From contig JBAMJV010008056.1 in assembly GCA_037951105.1 (NCBI GenBank), positions 186,001 through 250,000 on the forward strand: a DNA stretch of 64,000 bases, written 5' to 3'. Below are positions 53,553-64,000 of the stretch, piece by piece (position 1 is the first letter of the stretch; every line of letters begins with the position of its first letter). The notes below the pieces were generated by a model that did no database searches, was not told the origin of the DNA, and saw only the letters and a list, made by a program, of their open reading frames with translations. The position numbers and the translations under genes were made by a program. Source of the stretch: Echinarachnius parma. Its lineage: Eukaryota; Echinodermata; Echinoidea; Clypeasteroida; Echinarachniidae.

Positions 53553-54209
53553 ATGAATGTTTTATGGCGGAGTAATGACAAACAAAATGTGCAAAGTGAT
53601 TATCCGAAACTCATGAAACAGGACTTTGTAAACAATTATGACTATCCAGTGGACAGTTACAAATCCGATCACTTAGTTGTTCCGAAAGGGAAATGAAACA
53701 CCAAATGTCATGTTTCTGTTGGTAATACGAATACACCACGACATGAGTACCACCCGCTTTCTAATTAAGTTTTGGGGATTGGACAATGATAAATTAGATT
53801 CCTTTAAGCACGGTTTCCTGTTTTATGACTCACGCAATATAAATTAGAATATGGCAATAATTATGATATATTACGCATAATTATAGCTCTAATCTGGGCA
53901 TGGTTGGGCTAGGTGCAAAAGGGTACTTCGTGTGCATGTTAAAAGAGGGTTTACTTTTAAATGCGACGGATCGGTTAGTCATTCAATCAAAGCAGCGTCA
54001 TGAACAAATTAAGAATAGAAGTGCATAATCAAAAATGCCTTTTGTTATACTTCCAACCTGCTGGGCCATAAAGATGAACAAACTATACAGTCTGCGCTCA
54101 ACACTAAACAAGACACCGTATTACATGCAAGGGCGTCGATTTCTTCTCATGGTTGGGGGGATGATCATTCATTGCGAGGGAGCGAAGCGACCGAGGGGGG
54201 CAGGGGCGG
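53553..54209. other. no gene seen
   Basis: AT-rich, non-repetitive at this resolution; no coding frame is convincing. Confidence 0.5.
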
Positions 54210-54560
54210 ATCTAGCTTTTTGCTAAGGGGGAGGGGGGGGTTGACCCAATGACGATGCGGAGCATCGTCCACAAGCCGCGAAGCGGCGAGGCGATTTTTT
54301 GGGGGCTATTTTGCTAAGGGGGGGTTTGACCCAATGACGATGCGGAGCATCGTCCACGAGCCGCGAAGCGGTGAAGTGCGATCCGCGTAGCGGCGAGGCG
54401 ATTTTTTTTGTGGCTATTTTGCTAAGGGGGGAGTTTGACCCAATGACGATGCGGAGCATCGTCCACGAGCCGCGTAGGGGCGAGGCGATTTTTTTTTTGG
54501 GGGGGGGGGGGCTCTTTTGCTAAGGGGGGGGGGGGTTTGACCCAATGACGATACGGATAC
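54210..54560 (+). repeat. tandem array, 97-109-bp units with hairpin GATGCGGAGCATC
   Basis: Units start with TTTTGCTAAGGGGG near 54210, 54307, 54416 and 54515. Each has TTGACCCAATGACGATGCGG and AGCATCGTCCACGAGCCGCG; the last unit is partial. GACGATGCGGAGCATCGTC and GCCGCGAAGCGGC are perfect small hairpins. G runs separate the units. Confidence 0.88.
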
Positions 54561-55500
54561 TGTGTGGGTCTGGACACAATGATGGCGTTTTTATATGCAC
54601 ATCACATTTTCACTTGGCAGCCCAAGGGGGGGGGGGGGGGGGGTTAAACCCCCTAAAACCCCGGAGATCCGCGGCTGGAGGGGTGGGTGTGGGAGGGGGG
54701 ACGTCCCCCCTCCCACGGTAGGAAGCTTTTGCATTTTGGGGCTTGAAATTGTGCAATCTGGAGCATACCTAAGGCATCAATTTCACGTTTTATAAACTTG
54801 TTTCTGAGTTACCGTGTTATAGATAAACACAATTAATGAAATCAAGTTTGCAGAAAACCAAAGAGCGGATCGCACTTCTTTTGCTTATGGAGGAATGAGT
54901 AAGGACTTTCTAACATAAGACATACGATATAAGAAATTATATCCCTTCTATGAATATTCATGAGTATTCTAGAAACGTGATTGGTCAATTGGGGCTCTCA
55001 CAATAAAGATTATTTCCACTATAAATCTGAAATCGGGGAATATGTTTTACTATCTTTGCCGATAGCAGGAAAATAACGTTATAGATCATATTGCCCATAG
55101 AGATGCGTGTAATAACATCTTCTCTGCGAGCGGAGGTCTTGTTTTAGCTTGCGAAAGATGCTCGACGAGATTTCCCAAAGAGTAATTTAAAACGAAATAC
55201 AGAATATTTTCACCCGTGAATATCAACAAGTTCCAACAAATATTCTAGAGATGCATTTCATGTATAACATGGCGATTTTCGAAGTAAACAATTTCGAAAA
55301 GGGTGCACATTCTGCATCGTTGTCCTTCCATGACCATGGTCGTGACAGTAATTCAGTTCATTTTCATTTCATGTATGTATGGACAGGTCTCTTAACTTCG
55401 CGCGTATCCCAACTTCGCGGATCATAGGCGAGATACGCAAAAATTAGCAAATAAAGAGCAATATTTCTGAAGAAATACTTACTTTTTGTGGTCTTTTTTG
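54561..55500. other. no gene seen
   Basis: A G run near 54626 and GC-rich GGAGGGGTGGGTGTGGGAGG, then AT-rich DNA. No coding frame is convincing. Confidence 0.5.
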
Positions 55501-55639
55501 TAAATCACAACTTTGGTGTTCCAACAAAATTATGGAGGAGGAAGTATCAAGCAAATTAGACGGAAATCGTTCCAGTAGAACATATTTGTTGTCATCGAAA
55601 GGCTGCGCAAAATTCGACCTACCCATCAAATTTACTTTC

Positions 55640-58600
55640 GGATCGCGCAATCTCCGTAGTAGTAGAGCAGATAAGTGTAATAATCGTTCAAAGTTTGATA
55701 CAAGCAACATACTCCGAATGCAGACTACCTTAGGGACACCTTTTAGAAAAAAACATTTAGACAAACAAAATTCCAACATGGCGGCCATTTTCCAAGATGG
55801 CCGCCAAAGAGCTACTTTTTGATATAAAAATTGACTGAGTTGGCCGATTTTAATAATCTTGGTGTCGTTTTATATGTTTATTGACATGCTGAATACGATG
55901 GTAATACATACGGACCCATATGATGGCCAAAATCCAAGATGGCCGCCATTTTTCCAAGATGGCCCCCAAAAGCTACTTTTTAATATAACAATTTACTGAG
56001 ATGGCCGGTTTTGATAATCTCGGTGTTGATTTATATGTTTGTTGATATACTAAAAACGATGGTGATATAATATGGACCCATTTGATGGCAAAAATCCAAG
56101 ATGGCAGCCATTTATTCAAGATGGTCGCCAAAAGCTCCTTTTTAATATAACAATTGACCGAGTTGGCTGATTGTAATAATCTTATTAGTGTCAATTTAAA
56201 TGATAATTATGTTTAAAACCATTGTAATACAAACGGACCAATATAATGGAGAAAATCCAAGATGGCTGCCACAGACATATACTAGTAAAATGGCGAAAAT
56301 CCAACATGGCGGCCATTTTTCAAGACGGTTGTCAAAAAGCATTTTACAATTTTTCAACTGACTGACTTGGCTGATTCTAATAAGCTTTGTACTGATTAAA
56401 AGGTTTTTTGATGAGCTGAAAACTATTTTCATACAAATGAATGGATCTAAATAATGGTAAAATCGAACATGGCGGCCATTTTCCAAGATGGCGTAGCTAG
56501 GGGATAAAGGAGGGATTAGCCATCTCTCCCTAGGGAAATCATGATTTCACTTGTTCATGTTTCGGTAAAGGCTGCTACCTTATAGGAAATATTGCCCTAA
56601 AACTTTGTTTGCCACCCCTCTCATCATTGGCAGTCCTTCGGTTATGCCTCTGGACTTTTGAGATGAATGAGTGACAATAATTGTACGATTTAAATCATTA
56701 TGAACAAACTAAGGGTCCTTATACATTGTTTGTTCACCAATATTTTTAATACGATTGCCCTGAACCTGTGTATATCAGCAGAAAATCAATCAATTGCAAA
56801 AACAAATTTCAACGTATTTGGAGTCCATTTTTCATTAAATTAATTATTTCCCCCACATCCCAGTTAGCATGTCCAAATCTCCACCACCACCCTCCCAGCC
56901 CCCATTAGTCTCATAGCCTGAGACTGGCAACGCCATGGTCCTTTTTACGATATATACCCAAACATATCTTGTAAGAGTTTGGTCTGTTATATGCTTCTCT
57001 GTAATGATTCAGTTTGGGTTGTAAGTATAATTTATAACACATTGACTCAGACACTAGTCACCCAGCTATCACCTACATTATATGGATCCAAGTATGTCAG
57101 TCTCTAAACATGTCATAGCCCACTCCAGGTTCATCATTTCCTCGAGTATGATGACCATTCAGGGTTCAAAGATAAACCTGCTAATTTGACCAACCACCAT
57201 GAGAAAGTAGTGCAAACTCAGTCCCACTTTAATAAGAGAATGGGCAGGCAATTGAACGTGTTCCAGAAAATGGATGAACCTCTAAAAAAAAAGTAATATG
57301 CAAGACACTAAGGATCTATAATGCACATCATTTGATGTTGCTAAACTATTATATTTGCACTGATATGTACATATCATGCTTCAGGAATAGTTCAAGGGCA
57401 TGGGTAAGGGGATGGATATGCAGACAGCATAATTAGGTTCTTTATATATATCATACGTCCTAGACACTAGATTTAATAAATGTTATGGAAATCTATTTTT
57501 CGAAACTTTTGGGATATAAAAAATGTTGCCTTTTATTTGAAATATTTTGGACCATGGTTCCCTGAAAAGATAAAGGCTGACATCATCAAAAGGAGGAACG
57601 GCCGGTGTGACCAGTGTCGGTGTCCATCTATACAATGTGGCATATTGAATAGTAACGTGTGATACTGTAACAGTAATATTATACCCCTATGACCCAAAGC
57701 TGATAATAAGGAAGCTGCAAAAATCTCTATAGTTGTGTTTTGTATATAGAGCGGTCCATGGCGTAGCCAGTATTTAGCCATATGTCAACTGAGAAGGGGT
57801 CGGAAGGTAGTTTAATCTGAACATGTGAATTGATCTGGGTGTAATGCTGTTTTATGCATACTGTACATGAACTCCCAATATAGTATTAATGATTAAAATC
57901 GTAGTATTCTCTTAATAAACATGTTAGGCATATATTCAGGAAGCCAGGGGTTTGGACGGACCAGGATGAGGTAAAGAGATCGTTCCGGAATAGGAAATAG
58001 CAATAAAGGAGCAGCCTATCAAAAAATCAAGAACAAAATAATTCATTACATAAAGACATGAAAGAGGGGTTATATGCGAGGTGGGGGGGGGGGGGGGGGG
58101 GGAGGGGGGGCGGGCACTCAAATATTTTGACGGGGTGTGCCTCACGGAACTCTGATATGGGGGTCTTAAGAGCTGACTACAAGCAACACATATAGGGTCT
58201 TTGGAGCTACAAAAACCCTTAAACGGGAGTTAAGAGGTCTAAGGAGCAGACTAAAACTACAAAATACATGGACTTGGAGCTACCAAAGACCTACAGAAAC
58301 CCTAAAATACTGGTCCAAGGAGCTGACCAGAAGAAGAATAATGGACTCGACGCTACTCAACTACCTAGCCAAGTCATTCCGGGGTCTATGGAGCGGCAAT
58401 TTTTGAAAATCTGGTATCTTGAGAGTGGCAATCGGGTGTGAAAACGGGGGTTTTGTAAGCGGCACGTACCCGTTTTACATTATACATGAGTGCCCCCCCC
58501 CCCCCTGTGGGTTATATAGCCATATATCCTTTAGCTACGCCATTGTTTAGGTCCTTGTGTAACACAAATGTTTTCAGCACATCAAGAAACATCAAAAGAC

Positions 58601-59305
58601 ACCGGGAATATCAAAATCGATCAACCCAGTCAATTTGTATATATCAAAAGTAAATTGTTGATGGTTACATTGTAAGTAGGCGGATATTAGGGATTTTAGC
58701 CATTAAGTTAGTTAAATGTATCACAATCGTTTCCAGCATTCCAAGAAGCAAAGTTCGACACCAAGATTATTAAAATTGGCAAAATCGTTATTTTTTTACA
58801 TACAAAATTAGTTTTGGGGCGGCCATCGTGGAAAATGGCTGCCATGTCGATGTTTCGCCATCATATGGGTCCGTATGTGTCATTATCGGTTTAGCATATC
58901 AATACACATCGAAATTGACACCAAAATAATTAAAATCGACGAACTCAGTCAATTTTTATATCAAAAAGTAGCTTTTTGGGGCAATCTTTGAAAATGGCGG
59001 CCATCTTGGATTTTGGCCATCATATGAGTCCGAATGTATCACCATCGTGTTCAGAGTGTCAATAAACATATAAAACGACACCAAGATTATTAAAATCGGC
59101 CAACTCAGTCAATTTTTACATCAAAAAGTAGCTTTTTGGCGGCCATCTTGGAAAATGGCCGCCATCTTGGATTTTTGCTTGTCTAAATGTTTTTTTCTAA
59201 AAAGTGTCCCTAAGGTAGTCTGCATACGGAGTATGTTGCTTGTATCAAACTTTGAACGATTTCCATGATATTTTACACTTATCTGCTCTACTATAGATAG
59301 CTTGA
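55640..59305. repeat. large imperfect foldback with repeated AAGATGGCGGCC
   Basis: The left arm 55640-56510 and right arm 58530-59305 pair along their length; for example ATACTCCGAATGCAGACTACC at 55710 faces GGTAGTCTGCATACGGAGTAT at 59215. Both arms are made of tandem units containing CCAAGATGGCCGCCATTTT, AAAAGCTACTTTTT, and TTGACTGAGTTGGCCGATTT or complements. The loop of about 2 kb (56.5-58.5) shows no recognised gene. Confidence 0.85.
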
Positions 59306-60540
59306 CAACGCTGCGCGTGCTAAGATGCTAATGCGCGCAAAATGTTTGCATCATCACACTGCCATTGAAATGCGTGTTACGGTTTGCTACACGGGATACG
59401 TGTTAAGTCAATGGCAGGGTGCCCTATGTATTATGCGCGAAGTATGGAGACTACCGTACTCGGTGAAGAAGCTCTTGCTGATATGACATAGTCACGGAAT
59501 CGGGTCATTAACACCACGAATTGTGAGTTTAAATGAAATTGTTCAAGATAAATCGAATCCTCAGAATTTGAGGGGTAATTTATTATTGTTTCATTGAGAT
59601 TACTGTAATTTTCTTGATCCTAAGCCACTTTGAAACAATCCTAAATTTTCGTGCGCGAAGTTAGGATACACCTTCATACATGTAATCGAATAGCTATTTT
59701 CCCATTCAATTACACACGTGTGTATGTAAAGCGGGTTAATTATTTACTTTGATGCGCGCGTTTTTCATTTGTGTGCGCATTAATTGTTAATGCGCGTAAC
59801 CATGAATGGAAAGATAGCGCAATACACTGAGATCGCAGAGCATCAACAAGGCTTCCCATTTATAAACAAATCGTCGTATGGCCTGCATAAGGGCGCTAGC
59901 AGGCAATTTCGCCCCAATTTTCGGTTTTCATTTTTTTTCATAAATCGATAGAGTTTGGAAAGATCTACCTTTTAAAAAAATCCCCAGCTTCGGAAAATAA
60001 ATATTTGTTGAGTTATCGTCAATAGTAAAAGGGCGTTAGCTCTTGCAGAGCCGTCTTCCTTCCCGGCAGAAGGGCACTATGAGGCACTGCGCATGCGCAC
60101 ATAGCCTATGCCCTTTCGCAGCAGACCGATGTCCATACTCCGACCCAGCAGAAGGGCGCTAGCATTAGGTAAGCGTGAAAATATCTATATTTGGGTATGA
60201 TTTCCTTTAAATTATGTGAAGGATATGTTCGGCAGACATACAAATGTTATTCCTACCACTTTTCGGAGTGAAAATTAAGAAAATAATCGTGAACAAATCA
60301 AATAAACTCAACTTTATCTCTCGTCGGTCCCATACGTTCATCTTCGTGTGTGGACATTTATAACACGTACAATATGCATACAAATCAAAATTGATACTGA
60401 GCCTGGAGCCTGAGATAAGTTAATGATAAGTTAATAACATCAATATTATTTGGGGTAGTCGTAGTCAAGAAATCAAGATAGGCTGGTCTTGGGCCTGGTT
60501 AACCTAGGCTTAGCCTAGGCTAGACTAGGTCTAGGATTGT
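59306..60540. other. no gene seen; repeated GAAGGGCGCTAGC
   Basis: GGGCGCTAGC or GGGCGTTAGC occurs near 59891, 60032 and 60145, and AGAAGGGCACTATGAGGC faces GCCTATGCCCTTTCG around GCGCATGCGC near 60085. AACTTCGCGC words at 55395 and 59653 (inverted) may mark wider ends of the 55.6-59.3 element. Confidence 0.45.
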
Positions 60541-60559
60541 ACTTGTAGTCTACACAAGG

Positions 60560-60785
60560 ATGACAAGTCTTACTCTAAACTTTAAAGTATGGAAGTTAGA
60601 GAGTAAGAATATGATTAAGAAGAGTACTCAGTGAGCCACTATTCAGCTAGTAAATTTGTAAGACTCTTATCAATTTATTAGCTGACTAGTGACTCACTTA
60701 GTAGCCTACTCGTCTTAATCTTACTCTCTAACTTTCAGACTTAGTCTTAGACTTTATAGACCAAGTGAGTCTTACTCTTTACTAA
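60560..60785. repeat. imperfect foldback, TTAGAGAGTAAGA arms
   Basis: GAAGTTAGAGAGTAAGAATA with AGTGAGCCACTATTCAGCTA faces TAGCTGACTAGTGACTCACT and TCTTACTCTCTAACTTTCAG, centred near 60665. Preceded by CCTAGGCTTAGCCTAGGC. Non-coding. Confidence 0.75.
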
Positions 60786-63095
60786 CTTTAGTCTTAGTAA
60801 GAACCTTTGAGAACATGTAACTTTAACAATAGTGTAGTATTAAGTTTCAAGATTAATGTCTTTGACATTTATTATTTGAGTGTCTTTCATCTAAATTATA
60901 ATTTCATTTGAACATAGCCTAGGGGAAACTTATCAGAATATATCTTATGGCAATCATTGAAGTTCAGCTTTCTTTGACAATGTATTCAGTTTTGTTGCAA
61001 CTAGTATAACAATTGTGTTTTGTGTCATATTTATAGTTCATGCCATCATGACTGACCAGGAGTAGAGCCCATATGATGGAAAATGGAGATGTATGTGCAT
61101 CACTCTTGTCATTACCCAGCTGCTTCTAATTTCACACACTGGTGACAAGTGTTTCATGTAAGAGGTGAGCAAAAAGTGTAAATACTCCACTGTCTTAATA
61201 ATGATATACGTTGTAGGGAAGGTTTATTTTATCCAAACACTTTACTCGTGAATATCATTTTAATGAAGGGAAATAAACAATAAAAAATAATATTAAAAAA
61301 CCTGATCAGTGCTACTAGTAATAAAACTACAACAATGTATTAGAGAACCATTAGGCCTACTATTGCAACTGCAAATAAGTGTTGTGGATTTGGACAATGT
61401 TATAATACTGGATTCCTTTAATAAGAGATAATTGTACAGATCATATAGAAGGCTTCAAATTAATACAACTATGTTAATGGTGAATTACTATTTTCTATAA
61501 GTACTAGATGACTCGACTATAAGATATAAAATTAATCAAATCATATTGTTTCATTATAAGTCATCATCGTATAAGTCTAGTGCTACAGAACATTGAATGA
61601 TAGCCTACTTTTCTTTTGTTAGGTCCAAATTGAATGATTCTTTCAGCTCAAATTAGAATTAAATCTATCTATTTATAAATAGTTTATAAATATAATTGAG
61701 GTGTATTCCAGGGTAAGATTATTTAAGACCAGTACAGGGTAAAAATAACACCCATATAAAACAAATATTGCAGATAAATGAAATGATTGTCATAGTAAGA
61801 ATAAGTTTATTCTTATGTTTCACTTTGGCACCCAAAAGAAATAAACAGACTTATGTCATGAATTACTTGCATTGTCACATAAAAGTCATTTGAAAAACAA
61901 TGAAAGAGTAATAAAATTATTATGAGTCAAACTATAGTCCATTAAATTATATTTGTGTTTGTGTTTTATGATACAGGGATACAGACACAGGCATGGCGTT
62001 CGAAATATCCAGGAGCTAGGGCATAATTGATAATGCAGATTACAAATCCCAGGTAATTTACAGTTCTCCATCTTTCCATTGTGTTATCACATATTATGTT
62101 CAACTACAGACAACATTTTTAGTGATGATGACTTGCATCTGTTCAAATCCGCTTAGCTTCCCATCCCTTTCCTCCTAACTGCAAAAATATAACTTCAAAA
62201 AACATTTCAAAAACACGTTTTAATACTGGTTGTCTTTGTCTTCTATTTTGTATTACTATTTATAGTGGTAATAAAGCTGGAACAGTCTCGGGTGACTTGT
62301 TTTTGTTTGTTTTTTATTTGTTATTTTGCTTATTTTTGCTCTTCATCCCTATCGTTCACCAGTTGAAATGACCTGGCTGGATAGGGTGACTCCCCATTCA
62401 AATGTAAATCATGACTGGTGTGGTGCATGCGTGATACTGAAATTGAAATTACTTAAAATGATAAAGTCATTTCTTATTGTTTTGCAAATGATTATAAATG
62501 GCAGTCATTTTCATTAAGGTTACAATTAAAATATTATTCACCAATATGACTGAAAAAAGGAAAGTTATTTTCAAATAAATATTTAATATTTGTTTTATCT
62601 TATCAATGTATTATTGTTTTGTTTTATATATACAGGTATTTTCAACCTGTACCAGAGTCTGGCCCTTATATAATCTGGATCTGCACTGAAAACCTTGACG
62701 GAAACTGTTCAAGTGAGACAGAAGGCTGAAAATCAGTACGAAATATATAGTTAATTATATGGTTTATTTCTTTAAGAAATCAAGAATTTAGTTTGTTTGG
62801 GTATTTTGTTTTCCTTCACAATTTGATAGGGAGGGGAACGATCGAGTCATGTGTGTAGCTAGTCATTAATCTTGTTCATTCTTTACAATCATCATTTATG
62901 AAACAAAATTAATTGCTGTATCTGTTTGTATTTGTTCATGTTGCAATATATATATATATCAATTTAAAAACTACTAACTTTTACCAGAGCAAGTTATAGA
63001 ATAATTGTATACAATATTATATATCATTATTCAATGTAAATGTAAAATATATTATATGCAATTCAATTGTAATTGAAACAACAATGTAAATGAAA
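60786..63095. other. no gene seen; (TA)n near 62947
   Basis: AT-rich sequence. No frame over about 60 codons looks coding and no splice-bounded exon was recognised. Confidence 0.5.
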
Positions 63096-63344
63096 ATGAG
63101 CAAAGAAAAATAGGCCGGGAACTGAACCAGATACCTCCCGATTGCTAGACCTGTGCTCAACCATCGAATTGCGAAGACCCTTAAAATATGGGACGTTCCC
63201 AGCTTCTAGTTATTCAAGCAATGAGAAGGGTTTCATAAGAAACGTCCACAGTTCAAGGGCCTTTGTGGCTCAATGGTTGAGCACTGGTCAATCAAGCAAT
63301 CCGGGGGTCTAGGTTTGATTCCCGGCATTTTTTCTTTGCTCATG
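63096..63344. repeat. palindromic pair of tRNA-derived sequences
   Basis: The minus copy (about 63112-63170) and plus copy (63256-63327) face each other. The plus copy has GTGGCTCAATGGTTGAGCAC (A-box-like) and GGTTTGATTCCCGGC (B-box-like). The outer arms ATGAGCAAAGAAAAATAGGC and its complement at 63344 continue the symmetry. The acceptor stem is not closed and the anticodon arm is degenerate, so a SINE pair is more likely than tRNA genes. Confidence 0.65.
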
Positions 63345-64000
63345 TTTATTGATTTACATTATTTCTGGTCAGTTTCCTTTTTGTTTGAATTTGAAATAAC
63401 AATGTATTAATTCTTTGTTTATGACAGAAATACATGCAGCATATCTGTATCATAGTACAATACCAACATATGACTTGTCAACATTTTAGGCAATTATCTG
63501 AATGTTTCTTTATCAAGCTTATTCTGATTGTTCTAGTTAAAAATGTCAACTTTCTGAAATAGAGGTACACGATTATGGGTTCTTAACTGTGACTGATAAT
63601 GATCATATTTCAAATGAATCTTGTATTTATCATATAGCAATGCAGCTGTTAATTTTTACCATTATGATAAAATAAAAGTAATACATTCATGACATTTTCA
63701 GATGTTGTAATTGCAGCTGAATTTGAAATTCACTATTTGTATTGTTCTATGATAAAAATCCATTCAGCTTATAAATCTTGATAGTACATTATATAAATAG
63801 TTTCAGTTTCATGCAGTTAATTATTATCATTCAATTAACTTAGTGTTTATGTTATAATGTGTATTTAAATAAAATCACCTTTCTGATTTGGAGCCAAGTT
63901 AAATACAATATTGCATTCAAATTACATTTATTTAACTGTGAATAATTATGGTTGTATATTAAGAGATAAGATTGTACGTTGCATTTCAATTTCTCTATTT
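63345..64000. other. no gene seen
   Basis: AT-rich DNA to the end of the window. Nothing recognisable. Confidence 0.5.

Noticed and set aside
55532..55822. A 96-codon frame and its 114-codon opposite-strand partner
   Set aside because: Both lie in the repeat arm of the 55.6-59.3 kb foldback, and the frame is not kept in the related copies at 2280 and 59.2 kb.
57480..57662. Short frame ending CDQCRCPSIQCG, zinc-finger-like
   Set aside because: Only 60 codons, no recognisable domain, and it lies in the loop of a large foldback. Cysteine spacing alone is not enough.
63256..63327. A functional tRNA gene
   Set aside because: A- and B-box-like words are present, but the acceptor stem does not pair and there is no clean anticodon arm.

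Overview
The window is animal nuclear DNA: AT-rich, with GT-AG introns of 0.25 to 9 kb, CR1/L2-like and jockey/RTE-like non-LTR retrotransposon remnants, many inverted-repeat DNA elements and long G/C homopolymer runs. Nothing bacterial or organellar is visible. The repeat style and a bubblegum-type acyl-CoA synthetase suggest a marine invertebrate, possibly a deuterostome. The species cannot be read from the sequence.

Only one host gene can be supported. It is the 3' two thirds of an acyl-CoA synthetase of the ACSBG (bubblegum) family on the + strand, from 49 to 23652. I reconstructed ten coding exons, including a 52-nt exon that no simple ORF search shows. All nine junctions are GT-AG and phase-compatible, and together they give 483 residues and a stop. 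The 5' exons lie outside the window. The frame is intact, but the ATP-binding loop (canonical YTSGTTGxPKG) and the A8 motif (canonical TGRxKE) have lost most of their conserved residues. The product may be a pseudoenzyme or an acyl-CoA synthetase with changed chemistry.

Its introns are full of nested mobile DNA. There are foldback elements at 4.6-5.5, 5.5-6.1, 6.5-6.7 and 7.4-7.9 kb. A three-level nest (inverted-repeat element, LINE, inserted element with a 9-bp target duplication) lies at 9.3-13.4 kb. A TTAA-ended element sits at 15.0-15.8 kb and a G-rich minisatellite at 16.9-17.25 kb. A GTACGTTA-rich cluster of interlocked inverted repeats spans 17.6-19.9 kb, a GGAGAC/GTCTCC foldback lies at 20.1-20.7 kb, and another foldback at 21.6-22.35 kb.

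From 24 to 64 kb no host gene is recognisable. This part holds a four-level nested insertion (25.0-28.0), a near-perfect 1.44-kb hairpin (29.05-30.49), and a TACAGGGTGG-ended element (32.6-34.2). A 4-kb element ends in CCAACGTTGG satellite and contains a 60-bp tandem array (34.6-38.7). Two copies of a 0.64-kb TTAA element lie 9.7 kb apart, and a 2.5-kb segment is directly duplicated (42.6-47.7). A 5'-truncated LINE on the minus strand has a nearly intact reverse transcriptase (50.4-52.7). A GC-rich tandem array lies at 54.2-54.6, a large foldback studded with AAGATGGCGGCC motifs at 55.6-59.3, and a palindromic pair of tRNA-derived sequences at 63.1-63.35.

All coordinates and comparisons were made by eye. 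Family names rest on recognised motifs, not on database searches.
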